NCBI GenBank assembly: GCA_009760855.2
Contig: WPIO01000040.1
Span: forward strand, 3,320,001 to 3,340,000
DNA from: Cristatella mucedo
Lineage: Eukaryota > Bryozoa > Phylactolaemata > Cristatellidae
Reading direction: 5' to 3'
DNA length: 20,000 nucleotides
Under the pieces are notes generated by a model. That model made no database searches. It worked only from the letters and a program-made list of their open reading frames with translations, and was not told the origin of the DNA. Every line of letters starts with the position of its first letter. Position 1 is the stretch's first letter. The position numbers and the translations under genes were made by a program. Below, piece by piece: positions 1 through 9,660 of the stretch.

Positions 1-1280
1 GTGGTGTCTTCAGGGCCACGGTCGTTGCTGCAGCCGTGGGCTGCAGATTTGGGCACTGCCGTAAAGGCATCGGCCCCTCTCCTCGATGCAGACAGAAGCT
101 ATGCTTGCTCGAATCGTGCCGCTTTCGATAATGGTCTCGGCGAGTTTCTAACGCTTCGTTGCATGCAGTGTTGTCCGGACTACACAAATCGGCAGCTTGC
201 AGAGTGCTTTCGAGTGCGCTTGCATTTGAAGAGATAGCGAGAGAAAGAAATAGAGATATCGTGCATCAATGGCTGCAGCTGCTATGATTAATCTTAGCAC
301 GTGGCCGACCTCGACCGTGCCCAGGGCAGCCGCTCATATGTAAAGGTTTGCGGGACGTGTTGGCAGGCAATCCTCTCAGCAGCACACATCTTCAGGTCTA
401 ACTAAGGTGGTGCTGTGCCCTTCCCGGCCGTTTGCTAGCTGGGAGGCAGCTGCTTGTCGATATGAGTCAACTCCACTGGCTGCAACACGTGCTGTCACGT
501 GGTGCTGCAGGACTTGGATGGCTTGTGTCGAGGCTCGCCGGTCCCCTTTCCCGTCCTGCCTCGCCCCATCCTCCACCCTCCCTCCCCATTCCCCCACCTA
601 TCGCCTGGAGGCACGTTCAGACGATCCATCTCTGGCCGACAGGAACGCTATGTCCCGGTCAGAGGTCGCAGCGAGCAACGAGTGCAACGTAACGCTTCGT
701 CAAGCGATCTGCAAGCTCTCTGTTGCTTTCACTTCGGCAATCGATAAATGAGAATGCAGAGGGCAGGCAGACGTCAGTCGTCAGCCTTCGGCGTGTGTGG
801 AGATCTTGCCCGATGATTATGATGTTAAGTGCAAATAAGCTTGGACGACCGACAGCAAATTGCTGATCTGTGCTCTGCGAATAGCGGTGAGCACCCAGGC
901 CTGCCTGTCAATAGTCGGTGCAGATGCTGCTCGATTGTGCCCCTCTGACGTCCAGAACGGGACGTTGCTGCTCAGACCGGCACGTGGCTCCTCCGGATTT
1001 CTGTCGTTTGAACCAATAGATTTGTAGCTGGCCGCCGACAGAGGCAGCAGATGCAGTCTCGCGCGTGTCCCCATGTTTTGCACGTGTCGTTCAGTGTGTC
1101 GGGTCTCTGCTCTTTGGCTTACGGACATAAATGTGTTAGAGGTTAAATGTGTAGAGGCGCTTCCTAGGCCATCTATCCATCGGAGCTCGGCTGCCCCAGT
1201 TTATCACGCACCAACGATCGCTGTTGCTACTTCCGAGGCGTCGATTACGCCCTGTTGCGCTTTAGGCAGTCAATGACTAG
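1..1280. other. Region without a recognised gene
   Basis: Open frames of 60-115 codons occur on both strands, but none shows a domain, a convincing splice-bounded exon or a recognisable product. The frame at 407-751 (+) is the longest; it is pyrimidine- and proline-rich around 540-600 and reads as unconstrained sequence. No repeat family seen elsewhere in the window was found here. It could be an intron or the upstream flank of the gene whose exon is proposed at 2306. Confidence 0.5.
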
Positions 1281-1425
1281 CGAATCGTACTCTGTGAGAG
1301 TGCCCCTTAAATCAATCTGCCAACAGGCCATGATAGATCTCGCTGCACATGTACGAATCATACTCTGTGAGAGTGCCCCTTAAATCAATCTGCCAACAGG
1401 CCATGATAGATCTCGCTACACATGC
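1281..1425. repeat. 73-bp tandem duplication
   Basis: Two adjacent copies (1281-1353 and 1354-1424) start with CGAATC and share the whole unit, including TCTGTGAGAGTGCCCC and CCAACAGGCCATGATAGA. I see two differences in about 71 compared bases (GTAC/ATAC near the start, GCTGC/GCTAC near the end), so the duplication is recent. It encodes nothing obvious and shows no SINE or LINE tail. Confidence 0.93.
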
Positions 1426-1499
1426 AGTACCGGTGGGCATGTATTTGTCTAAAGATATTCGTAATTAAAAGATACATAAAGATAAATAATATAAAGATA

Positions 1500-2305
<806 letters not shown>

Positions 2306-2452
2306 GTGGACCTGCTGGTTACTAGCTTTGATCTCGTTCGAGTCAAGGCCGCAGATGTGCAGCGTGAGCACGGCATGCAAACACTCGACGACGAGAGATT
2401 CAATGCGAGGATGACGGAAGAATCCCGGGCCAAGCACCGCGATCGTGTGAAG
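2306..2452 (+). CDS. Probable internal exon, product unidentified
   Basis: A 147-bp open stretch of exactly 49 codons is bounded by a very good acceptor (CTTCTTCTTTTTCAG just before it) and a plausible donor (AAG followed by GTGAAG at 2453). It is phase 0 at both ends. The translation begins VDLLVTSFDLVRVKAADV and ends EESRAKHRDRVK. It looks like globular or helical protein followed by a charged segment, and its codons mostly end in G or C, as in the coding exons further right. It could join in frame to the exon at 4793, also phase 0, giving one gene with a 2.3-kb repeat-filled intron. That junction is an inference. I recognise no domain. A 180-codon frame on the other strand overlaps it but has no splice or domain support. 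Confidence 0.5.
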
Positions 2453-3269
2453 GTGAAGGTCGTGTGCTCGCGCTGGCATTTTCGTCTGTTTGCATGCGTT
2501 CGGGTTCGATCGCCTGCTGTCCGAGCGTGTCGTGCGACTAAGTAATCGCGGATGTCTTGCCACATGTTTGGAAAAAGTGTGGAAAGAGCAGAAAGAGGTC
2601 AGAGGGTAAGAGATGCTTGAAAAGAAGATGTGTCTGCCTCGATCAGCTGCCATTTCCGAGTTACAGTGTGGCTGGATTTTCTTGGCCTTCCTCATTTGGT
2701 CATCCTCAGCCTCCGAAGATGCAAGCGGCGGCGGCTGTCGCTCCCGATTGCATCTCCTGTGCAACATAGAATCGCCCTTTGCTGCAGGACCATCGAACCG
2801 TCGACCTGGGCAGCCAATCCTTGGTGGGCACCTTATCGCTGGGCTATAGGCACCCTGCTGGATTGCGTTTGCAGTGGACTTTCGTTCGATGTCGCTGCGC
2901 TAATGTGACTTTTTCCTTGCCCTTCGTCGGCACTCTTTAAATGCTGTCTTGCCATCTTGGTTGGCTGTCAAGGTCATCGTTGGATATAAGTAGCTTGACG
3001 ACGAAAGAGGGCAAGAGGAAGTTCACAAGGAGGACGAGACGAGACGTGTGTGCATCAGCGCTTGGGGAGGGAGAGACGGGGAGTAGAGAGGAGAGGTGAA
3101 GAGAGACTATATAGGGGAGAGCTGATACCGAACCTTTGGCTGGTGCAGGCAGTCAACGTGCTCTCTATGTCCAGTAGACCTTTGGCAAGTTCTCTGGAGT
3201 TCTTCTTATGGCAAGGTGACAAGGAATAGACGAGAGCGGCTGTAAAGGACGCGGCATGAGCAGCAAGGG

Positions 3270-3270
<1 letters not shown>

Positions 3271-3336
<66 letters not shown>
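3271..3336. repeat. (CT)n microsatellite
   Basis: An almost pure CT run of about 65 bases. It directly abuts the 3' end of the reversed SINE at 3349-3486, with only a short A/T stretch between. With the CT tract on the far side of that SINE it probably formed one polypyrimidine region that the SINE interrupted. Confidence 0.97.
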
Positions 3337-3340
<4 letters not shown>

Positions 3341-3348
3341 TATATATA

Positions 3349-3486
3349 ATTCACTTGTATGAGAACCCTATGAGAACTTAATCTCTATTCAGGCGCTTAA
3401 CATACGCCACGAGGCTCGAGCCCACAACCTCAGCTAGACCTTGATCGGGGCGAGCGCCTTAACCACTGGGCCAAACCAGTGGGCGC
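3349..3486 (-). mobile_element. tRNA-derived SINE with LINE-type tail (copy 1)
   Basis: Read on the minus strand, this starts with a tRNA-like head. It has an excellent RNA polymerase III A box (TGGCCCAGTGG, complement of 3463-3473) and a B-box-like GGGCTCGAGCC (complement of 3413-3423), about 40 bases apart. About 15 bases after the head comes the tail AAGCGCCTGAATAGAGATTA, ending CAAGTGAATTA. That tail matches the 3' end of the LINE copies in this window. Total length is about 135 bp, a normal size for a small tRNA SINE. SINEs are copied by a partner LINE's reverse transcriptase; the shared tail points to the LINE family seen at 9.7-10.8 kb. A second copy lies at 9443-9566. Confidence 0.85.
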
Positions 3487-3487
3487 A

Positions 3488-3834
<347 letters not shown>

Positions 3835-4379
3835 TACGCTGAGATCTTGCTGAGGTGGCGAGCGATCAGATGACCTTCAGTCTATCTTTCTGTACGCCTC
3901 TTGTAGCGTTCCTCCAAAGCATCCAGGCGATCGGCCTCACCTCGGAGGACGAGGCGTGCAGGCCTCTGTGCTGCCCGACCACTTAGCTTAGCCCGTGGCT
4001 TCGCGGCTTAATGACTTGACACTGCCTACCTCTGGGTACTACTGGGCCTACTGACCGACCCCCCACACCCAGTTTGACCATGCTCGGTGACTGGTAACTC
4101 TCAAGTGATTTTGCCACTTTTTGACCGACGTGACAGTTTAATTGGTTTCCACCCATGCAAATAATTCGGCTGCGGTTGCATTCGGCTTAAATAATCCAGA
4201 GACTTAAGCCACTCTGGCCTAGAAATGGTTAGAAGTGGCTCTTGCAATAATAGCGTGATTGATAGGGCTGACTTCGTGCTATTTCCTCAGCCGTCTCAGC
4301 AGTTTCTTATCCTGTGTGATTCATCATGCATTTGACCCCCTCGTAGACTCATATTCCCATCTAAGTGTTGTAGCGCACG

Positions 4380-4382
<3 letters not shown>

Positions 4383-4448
<66 letters not shown>

Positions 4449-4497
4449 GTCTCTCACACGCTCGCACACACACACAGGCACTCGCACACACACATAC
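4383..4497. repeat. Compound (CT)n-(CA)n microsatellite
   Basis: A pure CT run of about 65 bases (4383-4447) is followed after a short gap by a CA-rich tract (4465-4497) interrupted by GGCACTCG. The two are separated by CCAGTCTCTCACACGCTCG. Confidence 0.96.
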
Positions 4498-4792
4498 AAA
4501 TGGTCGTGAATCGGCTCAACCTGCAGCTGCTGCTAGACTCCATTGTCGGGCTGCTTTTTTCGGCAGTTTTAAACCGAGCAACATGCTCGCCTGCAGCAGC
4601 AGCAGCAGAAAAGGAAGTACGTAGCTAAAACCTGCGAAGCTTTGTTATATGAGGTAGCTAATAAAATCTAGATTAGATAGCAACCACGTGACGACAGTCT
4701 GCTGCTCGAGCGGAGCTCGGCGAGCTCGGAGCGCCGCCGCTGCTGCTCACGCGGTGAAAATGCTGAAAGTCTCTTTCTGCCTCAACTGCTAG

Positions 4793-5376
4793 GATCTCTG
4801 CAGCCGATTGGCCAGCATCGGCACCGTCGCCGGCGGGCATTTGCCCCTGCAGCAGGCTGTGACCGACTGGGCCGTCGCGCAGCTGCCGATGTGCGAGACG
4901 GCCGACTCCCGCGAGCTCGGCGACCTCCTGCACAAGTGGCTGTCCGTGCGCCAGGTAAGGTGCTGCTGCCGCGCAGCTGCGGCCTGCTCGTGGAGTGCCG
5001 CATGCCGGAAGTGCCACAGCGATGGCGACGAGGGCGCGCTCGAGGTCGTCGACGAGACGCGACACTTGTCGCGTGGCGGCGCCGGTGTGCGTGCAGCCTG
5101 CAGGAGCACACCTCGTCGTCACGTCTCGTCTCTTGCACGCAGGCGAACGTCGAGCGGCAAGAGAGGGAGCTGTCGCTGGCCACTCGGGAGGCCGAGATCA
5201 AGGCCAAGGTCAAGGAGCTTCGCGACAAAGAGGAGCTTGTGACGTACTTCGATCGCAAAGACGAGATCGAGCTAGCCATGTCGAAGGCGCCCAAGGAGAA
5301 GAAGGCCAAGGTCGTCGACGACAGCTCAGAATACGTAGCTGAGCCTGGCAAGCGCCTCAGGCAGAAGAAGAAATGA
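4793..5376 (+). CDS. C-terminal two coding exons of an unidentified lysine-rich coiled-coil protein
   Basis: Exon a is 4793-4954: acceptor TTTCTGCCTCAACTGCTAG, donor CAG/GTAAGG. Exon b is 5143-5376: acceptor TCTTGCACGCAG, stop TGA at 5374-5376. Both junctions are phase 0 and the intron is 188 bp. Exon a gives 54 residues starting DLCSRLASIGTVAGG and ending LHKWLSVRQ, likely helical. Exon b gives 77 residues. The first 45 or so are a highly charged heptad-like helix (RQERELSLATREAEIKAKV, then KELRDKEELV); the tail has two lysine clusters (KEKKAK and KRLRQKKK at the very end) that resemble nuclear-localisation or nucleic-acid-binding signals. Codons are GC-rich at third positions. The N-terminal part must lie upstream, possibly including the exon at 2306. 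I do not recognise the family. A reading straight through the intron is open but breaks the downstream frame's protein-like character. Confidence 0.7.
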
Positions 5377-5518
5377 GAGGAACCGTTCGCGCTGCTGCTT
5401 CGGCGGCGGCGGCGGTTCCCTCCCTCCCCCCACGGGGGTGCGTGGCCGAGCGAGGGCTGCTTGGCGGATGTCCGGTCACGTGGCGGCTTGTTCGCTGCGC
5501 GCGTGCATCGCTCCCTCG
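5377..5518. other. Short convergent intergenic gap
   Basis: This separates the stop codons of two convergent genes by 142 bp. It contains a CGG triplet run (about 5399-5416) and C-rich blocks. No AATAAA or ATTAAA was seen here on either strand, so the two 3' untranslated regions probably overlap or use variant signals. Confidence 0.6.
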
Positions 5519-6496
5519 CTACCGTTGCCACACGAACTCGTTGTAGTGGTTCCACTTGCTCTCTTCGTCGCTCTTGAGCAGAGTGCTTCCGGCTCCTGCT
5601 CCCATCGGCGTCGCGCAGCAGCCCGGGTGCGAGGCCGAGCTGGTGCCGGTGCCGCAGCAGCCCACCAGCCTGAAGCCTTTCTCGACGAGCGCGTCGAAGG
5701 CTTGCTCCAGCACCGTGTGCTTGAGAAAGTACCTGGACGTGTAGCGGTCCGGCGGGGCGCGGTCGGGATCGCGAGACTCGTTCAGCGTGTCGCCAAAGAC
5801 CCAGCGGCAGAGCGTCACTCGGCCACATATCAATATACGCGTGAGCTTGCGAAATTTGACGTCCGACGTTCCTTCTCTGGTGCCGAACGAAAACGTGCCG
5901 CGGTAGCCGACCGTTATGGTGCCGGTCACGTGGCCTCGCTGGCCTTCGGCCACGATCGCAGCGGCCGCGGCGGCGTGGGAATGCTTCTCCCGATGTCCTT
6001 GCGGTGCTGTGCCGTTCAACTTGGTCGTAGGCTCTGCCACTACGTCGCCGAGACCGTAGAAGTGCGCCTAATAAGACCAAGCCGAATTGTGTTCATTAAA
6101 AAGACTCGGTGCAGCCCCGAATTCCAGTGTGCAAGCAAGCATTAGGCAAACAAAAGCAGCGTGCTAAAAATTAGCAATCGCTGATGAAGTGGCTAAGCGT
6201 TTCGAAAGATTGGACCCCCGGCCCTCCTACCCTTGGATCCTCACCTCACGCTGTAGCCGCTCGAACTCCTGGAAATGTTCCGGCAGCAGCAGTTCGCCGT
6301 AGCGAAGAAATTCCAGTATGTAGCGAAATAGTATACCGTCCCTGTCAATGAAGTACCTGCCCCTAGCGTCTTGGACGGCGGCTGTCTTGCCAGTGAATAT
6401 GCTGGTGAGTAGCGATCCTGGCACGCGGGTGAGCGATGCCAAACTCGTCGTATAGGCAACGCCACCCACGTTTAGGTCGACGACGTCGGGAAACAT
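5519..6496 (-). CDS. KCTD8/12/16-family BTB protein, likely GABA-B receptor auxiliary subunit
   Basis: Two exons on the minus strand: 6496-6245 and 6067-5519, with a 177-bp intron. The donor is CAGCGTGAG/GTGAGG and the acceptor is TTGGTCTTATTAG/GCGCAC; both are phase 0. The predicted product is 266 residues. Residues 2-84 (FPDVVDLNVGG, then DRDGILFRYILEFLR) are a BTB/T1 domain. The splice joins FERLQRE to AHFYGLGDVV, matching the continuous end of T1 in the family. A short linker includes six alanines (about 116-121). Residues about 134-266 are the H1 domain, with TITVGYRGTFSFG, VFGDTLNESRDPDR (174-187) and a family-like end KWNHYNEFVWQR. In vertebrates KCTD8, 12 and 16 form pentamers on GABA-B receptors and bind G-beta-gamma; that role is inferred from homology. 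The start is the first in-frame ATG, immediately before FPDVV; upstream frame has only a GTG. It is shorter than human KCTD12 (325 residues), mainly at the N-terminus and linker. A Cys-rich loop (GCCGTGTSSASHPGCC) is unusual. Which vertebrate paralogue it matches best is not resolved. Confidence 0.93.
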
Positions 6497-6588
6497 TGCA
6501 ATCAAGCAGCGACAAGATAGGCCTGGCTGCTGACACCCTGCTGTGCCTAAAATCTTGTTCGACACGTGCGATAAGTAGCCGATATTTC

Positions 6589-6596
6589 TTTATATA
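6589..6596 (-). promoter_or_regulatory. TATA-like box of the KCTD12-like gene
   Basis: Minus-strand TATATAAA lies 93 bases upstream of the ATG at 6496. With usual spacing this would place the transcription start near 6560, giving a 5' leader of about 65 bases with no ATG that I can see. An E-box-like CACGTG (6563-6568) sits at the expected start. The call rests on position and motif only. Confidence 0.45.
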
Positions 6597-6659
6597 TGTA
6601 TAGAGGGAGGGACTCTGATTGTATACGATATTGGCTCAATCAGACACGTCTCGAGCCGG

Positions 6660-6671
6660 CCAATCGATTGG
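6660..6671. promoter_or_regulatory. Palindromic double CCAAT box
   Basis: CCAATCGATTGG is a perfect 12-bp palindrome carrying a CCAAT box on each strand. It lies 64 bp upstream of the TATA-like box, a normal distance for NF-Y-type sites. Because it is symmetric it could also serve a plus-strand transcript, but I see no plus-strand gene starting here. Confidence 0.4.
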
Positions 6672-9130
6672 CGTGTTAGCGGCAGAGAATTTGATTGCTG
6701 CCTCTCCTCGGCCAGCCTTCACCAGCTGAATCAGCTGGTAAGCGTTCACTCTCGACGGCGGGATTTCGGTCGGATCTTCATTAATAAGATCGCTAGTCTA
6801 TCGTGACCACATCGGCTGCGGAGGCAACGGGTTTATGCAGTGCGATCGAGCGGATTTCCCTGCAGCTTTCTAGTCGCCTTTCTATCGCCCAATACTTGGT
6901 AGTGCTCCGAAAGATTGAGACGGCCGGCTTTGTGAGACATGTCCTAGACTACTGCTTGCGATCCGGGGCTGCACCAGCAACGTGCCGCAGTATGGTGCCT
7001 GTGTAAGTGCACCAGAGCTATGTTATCATTCTGCCCATTATGTTTGCGGGCTACCTGTCGCATGCCGGTCTGCCATAGCGTTTGGTTTGCAGACTTGGTT
7101 TGAGAAAATCAGTCCGGGAGCTGGTCTCTATTGAAAGGCGGTTGTGCTGCCATCAGTTCTTTTTTTGGAGGCATCCAAAGCGGCGATGTTTCCCAAAAAG
7201 CCGGTCGTGATGGCTTTGGCCTGCAACATCTTTCAGCAGCTTTGTGTGCTACAGTAGTCGTGAATAACCCTGGCCATGACTAAATTTTGAAAACGCCCCT
7301 TTATATTAACTATATAGCTCAGCAAGTGTTAAGGGTTCTTTCCTCCAAATCCAATCCCGAGATTGTATTAAAATTTGACACCAACTCACGTTTGTTCTGT
7401 TGACAGCCTACTAATGCATGAAATGAAATCGGCACAAGTCCGAAAAGTCGGGCAGGCTTGGTCCAACCGTCAACGGCTGAGAAATTCAGCGGTTCTAGAA
7501 TACCCAACTGTAGTCCATGCATTGCATCTCCGCGAAATTGACCGTAAAATTCACGTGCTTAGGTTCGTTAGAATTAGTAATTGGGATTCAGATAGAATCA
7601 AAAGCAGAAAGCCAAAGTATACACCAAAGGGAAGCACTGCTGGGCAAGGTGACCACACCACTCTGCTCATCAGCTGTCAAGGTTCAAGGGTGTTCTGAGT
7701 CGAGTCTTGATTGGTTGCACCCGCGGTCGCAGCACCTAGTACTTGAACTTATCGCTACCAGCGGGCGCTTTGGCGGAGGTACTGCCGATGACAAGCCTGC
7801 AGCAGATATTTGTGGCCCAACCGATTGCAGTCCAAATTAGATTTCGTTACTCCAGTCACGAAGGCCATCGACGACCACTGTATAGAAACCAGCCAGAAAA
7901 ACCGAAAGCCCAGCCTCGTCGCCCCGCCTTGCGTTCACCCACGTCTCGCCAGAGCGTCGCGACGCCAGCCAGAAAGCCAGCGCCGCCTGCAGGCCACCCT
8001 AATTGTGCAATTGTCTTTAATGAAACCCGGCGATGAAACCAAGTCATTAGGAAATTGCCTCGGTAGCACAGCCCTGGCTCGCTCGCATGCGCGAGCATTC
8101 GTAAATTGTGGCCCTAGCGCGACAGAATCGATTCGGCGTCGGCTCGATCGAGCGCCGCCGGCGAGAGAGCTCGAGAGCCGACGCTGCCGTCGCCGCCGCG
8201 CTACGGTATACGAGCCGCTGCTCGACGCCTGACGCGACGTGCTGCTGCCGTTCTCGTCGAGCTGCTCGTCTGCCTGCAAGCGAGTGCGATACTGCTCGTC
8301 TGCCCGCACGCTAATGCTCGTCTGCCTGCACGCTAGAGCAGCTGCTCGCCTGCTAGCCTAGCGTGCAGCGGTGCTTTCCTCAAGGCGAATATGGCCAACC
8401 GGCTACGTCAGAATTCGACCGCTTTCGCAGCATCGAAAAATGCCGCGAAATGGTTTCGACTTCTACTTTCTCCTTCGACTTTCGACTTGCCTGAACGAAT
8501 CCGCTCAGCTCGGCCAGCGTTGCTCCGAATTGAACGACCGATTGCCGTCGCCACTTCGGCGGTTTCGCTTTCATTTTCGGCGGTTTCTCCTGAGGCTCCG
8601 GATGCTTGGCTGAGCTGATCGTGAATGTATGTATCTCCGTCAGTAACTCCACAAAGTCATAAAGACCATGTGGGTGTTACGCAGGAAAGTTTTATATAGC
8701 GCACTCACAGCCTAAGCGGCTTTCGGTACGCATTCGGTAGCCAACAGACTTCGTCTCACGCAACAAAGAGAAAGTGGGAAGCATAGCAGAGTTAGGAGAG
8801 CAGTTGAGGTAGTGAGTAGCATAGAAGTAGCAGTTCAGGACTGCTGAAAAAGATGTGCCATAGTCGGCAGTTGGAGAGTAGATGTCGTTTCGTAAGAATC
8901 ACGAGAAAGCACAAAGATCAAGAGAGACCGCCCGCCATTCCCGCGATAGCTTGGGAAGAAACCAGTCTCTCGAGGATGGAGCCAATGAAATCGCGAATTG
9001 CACTCACTTTCCAAAAGTTAGCCTCGATCTGAATTTCTCCTCATTAAAATGCTGGCCTTTTCTTTGACCCACTAAAAAAATGTTAGCTCATTCATTAGTT
9101 TCATTTATCTATCGGCAGAAGAGTCTTAAC
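6672..9130. other. 2.4 kb without a recognised gene
   Basis: Several frames of 60-140 codons exist, including 7810-8232 (+) and 7935-8309 (-), but they are arginine- or proline-rich mutual shadows in a CpG-rich patch (about 7900-8360) with no domain. Around 8395-8600 the words TTTCG and TTCGGCGGTTTC recur in a simple-sequence fashion. No LINE or SINE tail was found. The CpG-rich patch could be a promoter region of a gene outside my recognition. Confidence 0.5.
8261..8367. repeat. Degenerate tandem repeat, about 25-bp unit
   Basis: Four imperfect copies of a unit like CTGCTCGTCTGCCTGCACGC occur in a row, with variants GCAAGCGA, CCGCACGCTAA, TGCACGCTAGAG and CTGCTCGCCTGCTAG. It sits at the edge of the CpG-rich patch. 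Confidence 0.7.
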
Positions 9131-9139
9131 TTCTGTCAC

Positions 9140-9240
9140 CTCAGCTTGCAGTGGGCATGCTGGGGGACTCGAACCCGTGACCGTCAAAAGGGTCACGAGG
9201 TGCAAGCACCTCGCTCCTAGGGTACGGACCAGGGGCGAGT
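9140..9240 (-). mobile_element. tRNA-derived fragment (SINE remnant)
   Basis: The minus strand carries a perfect pol III B box (CGGGTTCGAGTCCCC, complement of about 9163-9177). It is preceded by a small hairpin, GTGACC-loop-GGTCAC, in the place of an anticodon arm. I find no good A box and the acceptor stem does not pair, so this is not a working tRNA. It is unlike the SINE family at 3349 and 9443 in sequence. It is most likely the decayed head of another tRNA-derived element. Confidence 0.45.
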
Positions 9241-9263
9241 TCTAGGATGGGTTCTCCGTTTGC

Positions 9264-9355
9264 GTGTGTGTGTGTGTGTGTGTGTGTTTGTGCACGCGCG
9301 CGCGAGTGTGCGAGCTCGAGCACATGCGCGTGCGTTCGCACGTGCGAGCGAGAGC
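9264..9355. repeat. (TG)n followed by alternating purine-pyrimidine tract
   Basis: A (TG)12-like run (about 9264-9287) passes into GTGCACGCGCGCGCG and then CACATGCGCGTGCG and GCACGTGCG. Nearly all of it alternates purine and pyrimidine. Confidence 0.85.
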
Positions 9356-9442
9356 GTGTCAGTGAGCATTTCGCGTGCTCATGTACATAGCACCCAGTTA
9401 ATTAGTGCTATTCAAAAGCAGTGGGCTTACTCAGCGCTAGTT

Positions 9443-9566
9443 TGGCCCCAGTGATTACTGTACTCGCCCCGACCGAGGTCTCACCGAGGTTGTGGGCTCG
9501 AGTCCCATGGTATTTCTGAAGAGCCCGAATAAAGATTAAGTTCTCTTGGGACGCAATACACATGAA
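9443..9566 (+). mobile_element. tRNA-derived SINE with LINE-type tail (copy 2)
   Basis: This is the same family as the reversed copy at 3349-3486. The A-box region is TGGCCCCAGTGA (9443-9454), one insertion away from the consensus. A shared block is ACTCGCCCCGA, then GAGGTTGTGGGCTCGAG with the B-box-like element at 9493-9504. The tail TAAAGATTAAGTTCTCTTGG (from 9530) matches the LINE 3' end. It ends ACACATGAAG with no long ATT run. It lies about 100 bp upstream of the 5' break of LINE copy A, in the same orientation, but is a separate insertion. Confidence 0.8.
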
Positions 9567-9660
9567 GTATATCTGTATTTACTTATGATCGCCTACAACG
9601 GTCCGATCGCATATGAGATAGTCCGTCCGGTTGGCGGTCGGACGGACGATATAATACCAC

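Noticed and set aside
3895-3990. Possible extra exon reading FLQSIQAIGLTSEDEA
   Set aside because: The acceptor is fair, but no good donor follows, and the phase does not fit between the phase-0 exons at 2306-2452 and 4793-4954.
4782-6080. A 432-codon minus-strand open frame
   Set aside because: It runs antisense to the plus-strand exons and out of frame through both KCTD exon 2 and the gap; it is Arg/Pro/Ser-rich with no domain. Its length comes from the high GC content.
5438-6145. A 235-codon plus-strand open frame
   Set aside because: It is the antisense shadow of KCTD exon 2, whose own frame has clear T1-end and H1 motifs.
7810-8309. Overlapping 124- and 140-codon frames in the CpG-rich patch
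   Set aside because: They are mutual shadows on opposite strands, Arg/Ser-rich and without domain or splice evidence.
9150-9235. A functional tRNA gene
   Set aside because: It has a good B box and one hairpin, but no A box, no paired acceptor stem and no proper anticodon arm. Recorded as a tRNA-derived remnant instead.
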